Source: Daedaleopsis sinensis (taxonomy: Eukaryota; Basidiomycota; Agaricomycetes; Polyporales; Polyporaceae). Taken from it: a stretch of DNA of 64,000 bases. The notes beneath the pieces were generated by a model. It searched no databases, was not told the DNA's origin, and saw nothing but the letters and a program-made list of their open reading frames with translations. Position 1 is the stretch's first letter, and each line of letters begins with the position of its first letter. Both the position numbers and the translations under genes were made by a program. Below, one piece after another: positions 34,000 through 45,079 of this stretch. The DNA is taken from assembly GCA_033807695.1 (NCBI GenBank), contig CM066305.1:682001-746000 (forward strand), given 5' to 3'.

Positions 34000-35088
34000 G
34001 ATAGTGCAAATTCAGATTCGAGGGACAATGTTAATGTGGGATGTCGATTAGGGATTCAATGGAGGTCGGGCGTGCAATAGGCTGCAGCAAAGGGAACGGT
34101 ATGTCCAGGGTACGAAGCGAGCCCACACGTGGCGACTCCGATATTGTCGGAGATCTCAACGAGGAGTCCTGCTCGTGGTTACGGTTTTGAACTCTGCCGC
34201 GGCGCTCATGCCACCTGCGGGTAAACTACTAGTAAGACTTATCCTGAGCTCTCCTCTAAAGCGATCACTTAGACTCGGAATCCACTGTGGTTCAACGGCT
34301 CGAGACAGCCTGGAGTTCGACATTTGTTTGATAATGACGCTAACCGGTTCTTTCCCAAAGTGACTAAGGTATTTTATATCATATGGCAAGGGTGCTCCAT
34401 TAGGTCAAGAACGGGGTATGGACTTGCTCGGGCGTGGACTTCACCCTTCGATGACAAACCAACCCCGCTGATCAGTCGCCTCCTCACAGACCTGCGCAAG
34501 GTTGTAGCCGCCATCGTAGCACTGCCAGATGAATCATCCCTGAATCATCCCCAGTCCCACAATGCCAATCAACTTGACCAGTCATCTACTCCTAACCAAA
34601 CGGTACTGTTGTTCAATTCGTGCTGTTCTCGAACTCTGCTGACTACGAATTTCACCTTCACAGAAGTCTCAGTTGATGGGACCAAGATGGGGCTGTCTTT
34701 CTCATGACCCCGCGACTACAAGCCATCTGTAGTGAGCACCATTTGCTCATAGCGCGGTTCAACGTTGTTCAGCCAAGCCTGAGCAGTTAAGCTTGAAGCT
34801 TCACGTACAAGGTAAGTACTTTCCTAACACAATTTATGTGGTGGAGCGCATATCATTGGCAATGGAACGGTCAGGTCGTGCAAACCATGTACTCGCAGAG
34901 CTGCTACCTCCACTTGGGACACTCAGCCGGGGAGCAGTCCGAGTCTGAAACGCTCTCATCGAAGTTTCCCATACGACTTGGTCATGCACCTTTTCTCATG
35001 CCTCTGTGCACCCACCGAACTCCCAGGGTCAGGAGCACACATAAAAGAGCCCTTTCTCCCACTACCTCACAACATCGCCTCTTACACG
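34000..35088. other. Divergent intergenic region between VPS52 and monooxygenase 1
   Basis: The ~1.1 kb is less GC-rich than the genes on either side. An open frame of ~125 codons near 34330-34707 (+) has no recognisable protein and is not called. A TATA-like element lies just upstream of the monooxygenase start. Confidence 0.5.
35039..35046 (+). promoter_or_regulatory. TATA-like element of monooxygenase 1
   Basis: ACATAAAA in ACACATAAAAGAGC lies about 50 bases upstream of the ATG at 35089. It would imply a very short leader. Called on sequence match alone. Confidence 0.4.
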
Positions 35089-37269
35089 ATGGCCGCCGAT
35101 TCACATTCTATCGCATCCTCCTGGCTCGATGCTCTCGCTTCTGCCATCACTTCTGGGGACCTCGATGCCCTCAGTGCCCTCTTTCTTCCCGATGGCTGGC
35201 TCCGAGACCTTCTCGTCTTTACATGGGATCTCCGATCTCTGGAGGGACGTGTGAAGATCAAAGCCTTCTTGTCTCCTACTTTGCCAGAGGCGCAGGTCAC
35301 AAACGTCAAGCTCGAGGAGGACGTGAACCTCGCTCCCCGCAGCTCGTTCATCGCACAACTTCAGGCCCACGACGTCGAGTTCGGAATCACATTCGAATGT
35401 CGGCGCGGACACGGACACGGTTATGTCCGCCTTCTTCCCAATGCAATGGGGGAGTACAAGGCGCTCACTGTTCTCATGATGCTATCCGACCTGCACGGCT
35501 ATGAAGAGACGAAGACACTATTCCTTCGAGATGAGCTGACGGCGGACCATAGTAAGGATGCTTCCGAAGAGTTTGAGAAATGGGTGTCCGAGACCGAGAC
35601 TAAACCCTATGTGCTCATCGGTATGTGCCGCTCTCTGCCCTTGCCCTCTCTGGCACTAAATTAGATGTGTGCGACAGTGGGAGGAGCGCAAACTGGCCTA
35701 CAGCTCGCGGCGCGCTTCAAGCAAATGAATATACCGACTCTCGTCATAGAGCGGACCCCACAGGTCGGGGACGTTTGGCGGAACAGGTATCCTTCTCTGA
35801 CTCTCCACACACCCCGGAGGCAACATAGCCGTAAGTAGTATAAATTTGAACCCGTACATGATCCGTTCACTCACAGCACCGACGTAGTGCTTTACCAAAC
35901 CTACCCGTCGAACTGGCCCGAGTACACTCCCCGAGACAAGCTCGCCCAATGGATCGAGCACTACGCCGTAGCGCAAGACGTAGTCGTATGGACCAACACC
36001 GAGCTGCAGCCGCACCCCAAGTACGACCCCGCCGCGCACGAGTGGGATGTCACCGTCCTCCGCGACGGGGTCCCCGTCAAGCTCCGCCCCGCGCACATCG
36101 TCCTCGCCACCGGCACCCTCGGCAAGCCCCACGTCCCCTCCGTCCCCTCCCAGGAGCGCTTCTCTGGCACGGTCCTCCACTCGAGCGTGTACAAAGGCCC
36201 TAAGGGCTACGCCGGCAAGCGCGTCGTCGTCGTCGGTGCCGGGAACAGCGCGATCGACATTTGCCAGGACTCGGTCTACGCCGGCGCGGAGAGCGTGACG
36301 ATGGTGCAGCGCTCGTCGACGTGCGTCATGGACCGCACCTTCATCAGCGGCTTCCTGCGGCAGACGTGGCCCGAGGACGTGCCGGTCGAAGTCGCGGACC
36401 TGCGCTGGGGCGGGATGCCGTTTGGGCTGACGAAGAAGCTGAGCATCGCGACGCAGGACTTCATGCGCGACGCGCAGAAGGAGCTGCATGCCAAGTTGAA
36501 CAAGGGCGGATTGAAGGTCGACATGGGGCCTAACGGGGCCGGGCTGTACATCCTGGTTCTGGAACGGTTTGGAGGTATGCTTGCCATCTGAAGTGCACAA
36601 GCTGCATGACTTCAAGCTCGCTCACACCGTTTTTGACAGGATTGTGTGCGTTGGCACTGATGCAGATCGTTTTGAAGTGCCTGCTACTGACGTCTAGCAG
36701 GGCAGGACAAGGGCGGCGCGGATCTCATTGCAGATGGAAAAATCAAGATCAGAAGCGGCGTCTCTCCTGTCTCTTTCACCAAGACAGGCCTCGTTCTGAG
36801 CGACGGATCCGAGCTAGCGGCCGATGTAGTCGTCTACGCGTGAGTTGTTCGCAGTTTGGATCATCTCAGTGGCCAGCTTTCCCTGTCCTCACCCAGTACA
36901 TCTATCTACAGAACCGGATATATCAATATCCGTGAGACGAACCGCGCGCTCTTCGGCGACGAAGTCATCGACCAGGTCAAGCCAATCTATGGGCTTGACG
37001 AAGAGGGTGAGATCAAGGGCAGCTATCGTCCATCGGGACACCCTGGTGTGAGTGCGGAATTAATGGTCCTGATCCGATTGCCACTGACCACACAACACGA
37101 ATTTAGCTTTGGTATGCGACGGGAGACTTTTTTATCAGCCGTTTCTTGTCGAAACCCTTGGTAGGTTACGCGTTCAAAGCTTTCCATTCGTTTGCACAGT
37201 CTAAAACTGATTGTCTCGGGGCAGGCATTGCAACTCAAGGCAATCCAGCTAGGTTTGCTCAAGCAATGA
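35089..37269 (+). CDS. NTF2-like/flavin-containing monooxygenase fusion, copy 1
   Basis: Eight exons (35089-35620, 35678-35830, 35888-36574, 36640-36645, 36701-36839, 36912-37047, 37107-37160, 37225-37269) give 583 residues. Residues ~1-175 resemble an NTF2/SnoaL-type cone fold (SSWLDALASAITSGDLDALS, FLPDGWLRDLLVFTWDLR). The rest is a flavin monooxygenase. The FAD site reads GGAQTG, with Ala in place of the middle Gly of GxGxxG. NWPEYTPRDKLAQWIEHYA and the ATGT motif (VLATGTLGKPHVP) follow, then the NAD(P)H site VVVVGAGNSAIDICQD and a C-terminal TGYINIRETN. Exon 4 is a 6-nt microexon (GATTGT) that completes GLWQDKGG. Such enzymes oxygenate soft nucleophiles or perform Baeyer-Villiger oxidations with NADPH; the substrate is unknown. 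Copy 2 is in inverted orientation 2.3 kb away. Confidence 0.9.
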
Positions 37270-38094
37270 TTAATGATGGCCGGTATGAACCGGAGGCGAT
37301 CTGAAAGATGATGGCCTCAGGTCTCGGTACTAGGATAACTAACTTAATCAACCCCCCACAATTGATGATCCTCCTGCGCCTCTAACTCAACGGACTGCGC
37401 TCGTTAATACACCGTCTGTGATCGTCTGCGTCTCCAAATTGAAGGACTCTTCGACGACTGCCTCATGATGGTTGTTGGAATTACAAGGCCTCGACATCTT
37501 CTGATTCTTCATGATTTCGCGTCTTGCTTACCGGTACATCTAGCCTCATTCCAACTGACGAAGAGGTGGACGAGTCGAACTTGAACGTTGACGTTGAACC
37601 CTGAGCCGCGACGGTGGTTAAGGAAGAATAAATAAGTTCGTGATATGAGTCAGATGACAGCGCGACACAGATGATCGTGAACTAGACGGAAACGATATAT
37701 CCTCTGCCCTACACATGCCTTAGTCATGCAGACATAGGAACGACCAGGGGACGACATGATAATGCAAGCAGTACTACTACTTGTTGACTCAGCGTGCTGA
37801 CCGGTGACCGGTGACCTGTTTTACCTTCGTACCACCAGGATCACGGAGCGTTGCACTCATGGCCCGGTGGACTGCGCTACTGTATTCGGGCCCGCAGTCG
37901 CGCAGTGGGAAAGTGGCAACCGAATCATCGCCCTAGTAAGTCCTACTGCTGTAGTACTTTTGTACTTGGTCGGATACCAGCTGTGAGTAGACCTCCCTAG
38001 ATCGATCAGCTCGCACATGAAGGTACGTATCGCAGGTGATTGGCTGTAGTCGAGTCAGTATACAGCTACTAATCTACACAATTGCCAGGCTACA
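37270..38094. other. Intergenic region between monooxygenase 1 and the F-box gene
   Basis: No gene was recognised in this ~0.8 kb. A GACCGGTGACCGGTGACC direct duplication occurs at about 37799-37815. The F-box promoter should lie in its right half. Confidence 0.5.
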
Positions 38095-39171
38095 ATGCAT
38101 GACCTCGCCACGGAACTGCTCGAGAGCATCTTCGCGTTCGCGTGCACCGACGGCGGTTACACCGGCTGCTCCCTCTCCCTCGTGTCCAAGTATATCCGGG
38201 CCACATCCCGCTCTACACGCTTCCACTCCATTTCCCTCGTCTCCGGCACCGCCCAGCAGCTCGCGAAGTTCCTGCACTCCTTCGACGCGGAATGCGCCGC
38301 GGCCCGCGCGCAGGATGGTGGACGGACCCCTCTCATCCGGCATCTCTGCATCGCCGCCGCCGACGGCGAGGACACGCCAAAGAGCTGGTGGTACGATCGC
38401 ACCACGGTCAACAAGACGGCGGAAGCGGCCTGCGAGGCTGCCGTTGCTAAGGAGAGTGCGCGGTACACCGCGAACATCTTCTCGCTGCTGCAGCGCGTCG
38501 CCCCGGGCCTGCATACTCTCTCTCTCGTCCAATGGCACGCCTGGCAGAAGCTGTACGGCATCGAGTGCGCCGGGTTTCCGCTCCTGCAGGAGCTGACGCT
38601 CGTCGGGCCACACCCGTTCGTCCCTGTGAAGGGCTGTGCGCACGCTCTCTATCCGCGCCTCGCCCGGCTGCACTTGGTGGACAACTGTGGAGTGTTTAAA
38701 GACCTGCTGCGCTTGCTCGAGGGAGCACCCCGCATCACGCATCTCCGCCTCACGAACCTGGCCTGCATCCCTGCGGTGCTGAAGACCCTGGTAGGTTAGT
38801 GTCTCCCAGTCCTAGTATTACGATTGCTTGTGGGTATAGGAGCTCAACGGGGCCCATTCTAAGCCGGTTCTGCAGAGTCCGAAAAGCGCGACAAGCTTCC
38901 CGATCTCGCGCAGCTCTTGATACAGCCCAGAAGTCCGCCAACCCCCAGTGCCCGCTGCGGAAACATATACATCGAGTACTGGGACTTCCAGGAATGCTTC
39001 CAAGAATTCCTGGCTGGCGCAGCGTTGCCCATCGAAGTGTGCCCGCACAACGCCAGTCCGTTCAGCGAAAGGGATCGCTGGACTCACAGTGCAAAGGGAG
39101 ATTGGCTAGACAGGCTCGAGGGTGGGCCAGGATGCTGGGCCGTGGCTGGTACCCAGCCTCGGATGCTGTAA
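38095..39171 (+). CDS. F-box-like protein of a basidiomycete-type family
   Basis: Two exons, 38095-38790 and 38878-39171, give 329 residues. The N-terminal HDLATELLESIFAFACTDGG followed by SLSLVSKYIRATSRSTRF matches the expanded F-box-like families of Agaricomycetes. The body has leucine-rich segments (LHTLSLVQWHAW, LQELTLVGPHPF, HLRLTNLACIPAVLKTL). The second exon has the family's late block RCGNIYIEYWDFQECFQEF followed by GDWLDRLEGGPGCWA. F-box proteins usually recruit substrates to SCF ubiquitin ligases; this is inferred. The junction uses the acceptor CTGCAGAG, which alone keeps the frame; the 87-nt intron is slightly long for this genome. It lies between the two inverted monooxygenase genes. 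Confidence 0.8.
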
Positions 39172-39553
39172 CGGTTGATTCGGACTGAGGCAAGTTTTTC
39201 GTTGTCAGCGCACGAGTCTGTACCATCTCTACGCTGACCTTGCGGCTTAATTGCATAGTCCAACTAATTCTCGCTACTTGCCTGGTGTATCACGCACAGA
39301 CCATAACTTCTGAGTTACTCCATTTGCTGACGTATTTAAAGTACTTACTACATACTCATCTCGCACCGTGCGCTTCATCCCAGACACAAACTCCTGAAGG
39401 ACGGTGGTACATATGACTCATACATCTTTGCCTTTCATCCATTTCCGTATCTGTATGCGCCTGGCATGCTTCGCGGTGATTGCGAGCAGCTATTCGAAGC
39501 AAACACACCACCTCGCGTTCGCGGATATACAGGATCGGGGTGCTCGGTTCCTC
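39172..39553. other. Convergent intergenic region containing a gene relic
   Basis: This lies between the F-box stop and the stop of monooxygenase 2. It holds the relic at 39433-39499 described separately and a TATTTAAAG motif near 39333. Nothing else was recognised. Confidence 0.5.
39433..39499 (-). pseudogene. Relic of the orphan-family gene at 42.4-44.7 kb
   Basis: On the minus strand this reads (intron end)..GCGAAG, then HARRIQIRKWMKGKD, and soon a stop. It matches the intron/exon border of the orphan-family gene at 43374-43440, where the corresponding residues are HAMRIHIRKMMKLKH. By eye about 80 percent of ~67 bases agree, and the match extends into the intron. It is a small leftover of another copy of that gene. 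Confidence 0.6.
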
Positions 39554-41768
39554 TCACAGACCGTCCACTGCACCCTCTCGTCGACCGTCGTGTTTGAGGA
39601 TACCAAGCTGAATCGCCTTCAGTTGGATGGCCTGGAGAGCTCAGAGCTTGGTCAGGGATCCCGTCCAGGCGACTTCGGGAGACGTACTGACCAGCGGCTT
39701 GGACATTGTGCGGGAGACGTAGAAGTCCCCAGAGGCGAACCAAAGCTGCGCCAGGCCTTCGTCAGCAATCCTGCTATCAGAGTTCGCCTTCTGTGCACTT
39801 ACCCCCGGGAAGCCGGACGGGCGATAGCTGCCCTTGATCTCACCCTCGCAGTCAATGCCGTAAACTTCGTCCGTCTGTCCGATGACCTCTTCTCCGAAGA
39901 GCTTCGTATTGACCTCTCGCATGTTGACGTATCCAGTGCTGGGGGAAGGGGGAGGTAAGGATTGAGAGGGTCTTCTGAAAGCAATTACTGCACGGCGTCA
40001 GACTCACGCGAAGACAACGACGTCCGCCTCAAGCTCAGTACCGTCACCCAGAACAAGCGCGTTTTCCGTGAACTTCTGTGGCGACACTCCGCTCCTGACT
40101 TTGATACTGCCGTCCGCAATCAATTCTGCGCCGCCCTTGTCAAGCCCTGCGCAAGCTCTTGTCAGTCAACTGAACGCACGGCCCTTGTGACAGAACTTAC
40201 AGTATCCTAGGGAGCACGTAGCCGTAAGCAAAGGAACTCAATTTGAACAAGGTAACACACCTCCACCGCGTTCCGTGACCTGAAGATAGATACCCTGCCC
40301 CTCGGGGCCCATATTCAGCTTCACCCCGCCCTTGCGCAGCTTGTCATGCAGCTCCCTCTGCGAGTCCCACGCCGCCTGCTCGTCCTTGATCATCAACTTC
40401 TTCAGCAGACCGAGCGGCATCGACGCCCACTTGAAGTCCGCCACGTCCAGCGGGATGTTCTCAGGGAAGCCTATCTTCTGCATCCCCGCGATGTAGTCCC
40501 TCGACATCACGCACGTCGACGAGCGCTGCACCATCGTCACCGCGCCCGCCCCGCGCAGCACGAGGTCTTGGCAGATGTCGATCGCGCTGTTCCCCGCCCC
40601 CACGACGACCGCGCGCTTCCCCGCGAACGCTGCGCCCGACACGAATTGGGCCGAGTGGATTACGCGCCCGCGGAAGAGCTCCATGTGCGGCACGTCCGGA
40701 ACGTTTGGTTCGCCCTGCGTGCCAGTGGCGAGCACGATATGTGCGGGGCGGAGGCGGACCTCGGACCCCTCGCGAACGACGGTCACATCCCAGGCGTGCG
40801 CGGTGCGGTCGTACACGGGCCGGCCTATAAGCTCTGCGCTCGTCCAGGCGACGAGGTCCTGGGTCGACGCGTAGAGCTCGAGCCAGTCGGCGAGCTTGCT
40901 AGCGGGCGTGTACTCGGGCCAATTGGACGGGTACGGCTGGTAAAGCACTGTGAACGGAGTAGGCGGCTTGTGAGATCGCACTGAGCGCAGTTTGGCTCGA
41001 ATACTTGCAGGTATGATGCCGTCTAATCGTATGCAGCGTCAGCGCACGATACCGATTCCGCCAGTTGTCGCCGATCCGGGGATGACGTTCTATAACGAGA
41101 GCCGGGATGTCCATTTGTTTGAAACGGGCAGCCATGTGAAGTCCCGTCTGCCCTGCTCCCACTGTCAGGGGGTCGTGAACCTGATCAGCCACAACAGGAA
41201 CGCGTAAAGTGCTGGTGGGATAAGGCCTACCGATCAGGACATACGGTTTCGTCTCCACTTCCTGCACCCACTCCTCAAATTCTTGCTGCATGTCCCTTCC
41301 CGGGATACCGGTGAGGTCATCTCTGAGAGGCAATGTGCTGGCTTCCTCGTGCTGAGCGAGGTCCGACAACTCTGCGAAAAGAGAGAGGGCCTTGTATGCG
41401 CCGTCCGAGTTCGGGTCAGGCAGGAGTCGTGCGTGTGCGCGCCCGTGTCCATGCCGGCATTCGAACGTGAACGCGAGCTCTACGCCGGCTTCTGAGATTG
41501 TGGGTATCATCACAATCCGAGGGGTGAGCTCGGCCGCCTCATTCAGGGTGACTTCTCCGACCTGCGCGTGAGACAGTCGATTGGCGAGGTAAGCCGCGAT
41601 CTTGGCCCGTCCTTCGAGCGAGCGGACGTCCCAGGTGAACACGAGCATGTCCCGCAGCCACCCGTCTGGAAGGAAGAGGTTAGCGATTGCATGTTCGTCC
41701 GCGCTACCGAGCGCGGTGGTTAGAGCAGATAGCCATTCGGACGCGATAGTTTGTGGATCGGACGCCAT
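39554..41768 (-). CDS. NTF2-like/flavin-containing monooxygenase fusion, copy 2
   Basis: Eight exons (41768-41231, 41161-41009, 40947-40261, 40206-40201, 40146-40008, 39938-39803, 39745-39692, 39631-39554) give 596 residues. The six internal exons have exactly the lengths of copy 1 (153, 687, 6, 139, 136, 54 nt). The N-terminal NTF2/SnoaL-like part (LFLPDGWLRDMLVFTWDVRS) is followed by an intact FAD motif GAGQTG, the NAD(P)H motif VVVGAGNSAIDICQD, VLATGTQGEPNVP, and TGYVNMREVN. Exon 4 is the microexon GATACT, completing GYWLDKGG. The second intron starts with GC (GCAAGT) instead of GT. The C-terminus is 11 residues longer than copy 1. Likely an NADPH-dependent oxygenase; substrate unknown. 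Confidence 0.9.
40948..41008 (-). other. GC-AG intron
   Basis: The second intron of monooxygenase 2 begins GCAAGT and ends CACAG. Splicing here joins HHT to LLYQPYPSNWPEY in phase, as the GTAAGT intron of copy 1 does at the same place. The strong remaining donor consensus is typical of functional GC donors. Confidence 0.75.
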
Positions 41769-42382
41769 GAGCTGTGCGAGACGAAGTGCGAGTGGAGGAA
41801 GAGAGCTTGGTGGGACTTGTGTGGAGAAAGGGGAGAGTAGTCGGCCTAAGTCGCGCGGGCCGCTCTAATACAGCTCGCTCACCACCTCGTCTCTCAGATG
41901 GGAACTTTATCATCTTGAAGCATCTACAGGACCAGCGACGTGAGAATTGTATGCACTCGAATAGCAATTGCCCTGGGAAACCATAATCGGAGCACACTAT
42001 CAACAGCCGTGTCAGGAGGCTTACAGGCTCGAGTGGTTCGGGCGAGTCGCTAATAGTCCGTCGACGATGCGGTCACACCGACTCATTGCACTGATACGGG
42101 CTTTGAATGGGAGATTATCCAGCGGCAGACGTGGTGAGAGGACAGATGAACGTCTATCACAACCCTGATGATGAGTCCTGTGACTGTGAGCATCATTAGC
42201 AGAACCACTACAAGACGGGAGACTACGCACCAATTGTCACCAGTGCTGTAACAAACCTAATACTTAATAGCTGATACTTCCGGATCCACACTTGCCCTCG
42301 CGATATCCGCGCCACGGTCGCATTCCCCAAAACCACGATGTCACTTGAGGTGCGGCGAGACGCCAATATCCATCCAAATACC
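41769..42382. other. Intergenic region upstream of monooxygenase 2
   Basis: This holds the monooxygenase 2 promoter and the 3' end of the orphan-family gene. No TATA box close to the start and no other gene were recognised. Confidence 0.5.
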
Positions 42383-44738
42383 TCAGATCGGCTGCAGAGC
42401 ATTATGCAACGAATAACTAGTCTCCGAAACGTGCCCGCAAAATGTGGCAGGGACCGCGCGCATGTCCTCCTCGTCGCTCGCCTCCTGCGGGCCCAACATG
42501 AGCAGCACCTCCGGCGGCTCCGCCTCCTCGGGGTCGACGACCAGCTCCCGCAGCGAGTCCGCAAGGTCCGGGCGCATCGCCGCCATCTCCTGCATCCACC
42601 GCCTGCTCACCATCCAGCGCGCGACGCCTTTGGGCGGCAGGAAGACGCCGTCCTTGGGCGGGCCCTCGCGGCGCACGCGGCGGCCGAGCCCGCGCTTCGG
42701 CCGCCCGCTCTTGTCGAACCGGTCCTGCTCGTCGAGGACGGCGTAGAAGCGGCGGAGGCGCTCGCTGCGCCAGAGCAGGCCCCGCGTGACGAAGGCCTGC
42801 ACGGGCTCGCCGTCGACGCTCGCGCCGTGCTCGTCGTCCGACTCCTCCGACGACATGCAGTCTGGGGTGAGCGCGCTGTCGAAGACGGGCTGCGCGAATG
42901 CGGCGAGCTTCTTGCGCGCGTCTGAGCGGTTCCCGAGCTTCTGGAGAGTAGGTAGAGGGGCATGGAGGAATGAGGGACGGCATGTTAGCGGTATAGAAAG
43001 AGCCGGATGCGGCGAGGAGGGCGACGCTTACGGCTTTCTTCCTGTGCTGCCTGCGAGCCCTCATGGCCTTGTGATCCTCCCGACGCTTCAAGCGGGTGGC
43101 AGTCGTGGCGTCTCTTTGAGCCTTGAACTTCTGACGTAGGGTAGTGAAGACTTGTTCGAAGGCCGCGTCGAGGCACTTCTTGCCGAAATCTTTCTCCGGG
43201 ACATGCTTATACTTCATGCGGTTTGCCTTGAGGTCGTGCAAAATTCGCCGCTTCATCGTGGCATTCGTGGCTGACTGCTTGGTCGTCTTGCCCCATACGA
43301 AGCGCACGGGCTGGTCTGGCGGAGGTTGGGCACCTTCGAAGGCGCTCTCAGGTAATTCTTGCGCATGCTTGAGTTTCATCATTTTCCGTATGTGTATGCG
43401 CATGGCATGCTTTGCGATGATTGTTAGCAACTACGCGACGTAAACAAAAGTTGAACCATGACTGTGTATTGACAGTTGTAAGAAAATAAATGCAAACCCG
43501 TACCCGCACCGATAGATACGAATTTGCACAACGAGATGGATCGTATGAGGTCCTGACCCGTGAATGGGATTTACGACAGCATATAGTCAACCCGCAGATT
43601 ACCTGACAGGCAATTAGACTTGTCTCCTATTACATTGTTGGCCATTGACCCGATAGCTGAGAGCAGCAGACGCGACGTTAATGTGATATGCACTCACATG
43701 TATTGTCAGGCAGCGGTTATCATGTCCGTGCTTCCGCTTCAAAGGGCGATCGGTAGGCGGCGTATCAGACTCCTCTTCGCTGTCGCTATCGTAATCGCTG
43801 TCGTCCTCTACAACCTCCCGGCGCCGCTTACGAGTATCAAGCTCTGCAGGCGTAGATGGGACTGGCGAAGGAGACGCCCTGCTGGATTGCGGGGTTGGCA
43901 AATACAGGGGCGGACTGTCGCCAGGCAGATCTTGCGTGGAAGATAAAGGACCGTGAGGCGCGACGGGAACAGAACGATGAAAGGATGTTTCCCGAGTGAC
44001 GATAGGGCGCGAAGACGAGCCTTCGACAAACATGGGCGTGGGTTGCTGCACGGCAGCATGCATGGGCGCAGGCGAGACGGGCGAGACGGGCGAAGGAGAG
44101 GGTGGGGACGAGAATGCAGCCGGCGAAGCGGACTCTATCCGAGCCGACGAGTACAGAGTGTCGACAAGTTGCTGAGTAGGGTCTTGGAAATCAGGAAGTG
44201 GAACCGAAGCCAAGGGCGCGTTCACGCCTATGCACGCCCTGAGCATCGAGAGCTCGTGCTCCATGTCCACGATGCGCCGCTGCATCTCGGCTTGAATCTG
44301 CATGTTCCTCGCCTCCTGCTCACGCTCCCAGGCCGAGCGCCGTCTGCTCTCCGCTGAGGCAACCTCCCGGGCGGTCGCCACGACCCGGTGTAGTAGCTGT
44401 TGGACCACTGGGGGTACATTGCGGGGGTGCCGTGGTGGGGCTGGGGCTGGCGCACCAAGTTGTGCAGCCCTACATACAATGAGAAATGTCTCCGCAGTAG
44501 ATGAACGCGATACTCACTGTACAGACACTGTCTCCGCCGATTCTGCCACCACCTGTGGCTGATGCGGAGGAGGAGCAATCGCAAGCTCGAGCTCACTCCG
44601 GTGGGGGACAGCTGGCTGCGTAACTGAGGCCGATGTTGCTACGGGGGCCGTAGCCGAAGCAGTCTGTGCATATCGCCGTCGTGGTTTCTGGGTTACGATG
44701 TGGGGGTTGAGTGCGTTTGAGAGCTCGCTCGACGACAT
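42383..44738 (-). CDS. Uncharacterised fungal family protein, nuclear-type composition
   Basis: Four exons (44738-44518, 44469-43698, 43409-43032, 42940-42383) give 642 residues. The N-terminal ~330 residues are disordered, with a coiled-coil-like stretch (EREQEARNMQIQAEMQRRIV), Ser/Pro repeats, and a bipartite basic/acidic region (DTRKRRREVVEDDSD, then RPLKRKHGHDNRC). The C-terminal half is conserved in style: PVRFVWGKTTKQSATNATMK, YKHVPEKDFGKKCLDAAF, TTLRQKFKAQRD, a basic RARRQHRKK helix, CMSSEESDDE, TRGLLWRSERLRRFYAVLDE, and GVARWMVSRRWMQEM. I recall similar proteins as multi-copy hypothetical genes in polypore fungi; no function is known to me. The third intron is long (288 nt) and has a GCTAAC branch site near its acceptor. 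A relic of another copy lies at 39.4 kb. Confidence 0.75.
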
Positions 44739-45079
44739 GCCACTCGCAAACAGGGGAGACACCTGAGAGCTGGCAGAGAGACAGCTCGTAAGACAGAGTA
44801 GATAGCGTGTGGAACGTCAGTGACTTGAAGGCGGAGGTCCAGGAGGATACATCATGATTCGCAGAGCAAGTGGCTGGTTCAGCTTGGGTTCAGCTGCGCC
44901 GCAATGCATGAGCCTGAGGCTCGGATGTCCCGATGACATCTACATAGGCGTCTATCTAAGCGCACGTGGTCCGTGTATCGACGCGTCAGCGACGCGCGTA
45001 TGCGCTTGGTCTGCATACCCGACCTGCATTCTTCAGCACCTACATTCCTTGCTGCTACACATAAGAACAGGACATCACG
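44739..45079. promoter_or_regulatory. Divergent promoter between the orphan gene and RPN11
   Basis: About 340 bases separate two start codons pointing away from each other. Both core promoters should lie here. No TATA box or yeast-type PACE proteasome element (GGTGGCAAA) was seen. Confidence 0.5.

Noticed and set aside
39404..39958. Plus-strand open frame across the end of monooxygenase 2
   Set aside because: It is antisense to the conserved last exons of monooxygenase 2.
42383..43403. Treating the two halves of the orphan-family gene as separate genes
   Set aside because: The 288-nt gap has a good donor, a GCTAAC branch site and an in-phase acceptor, and the joined motif (RCLTIH followed by HAMRIHIRK) fits my recollection of the family.
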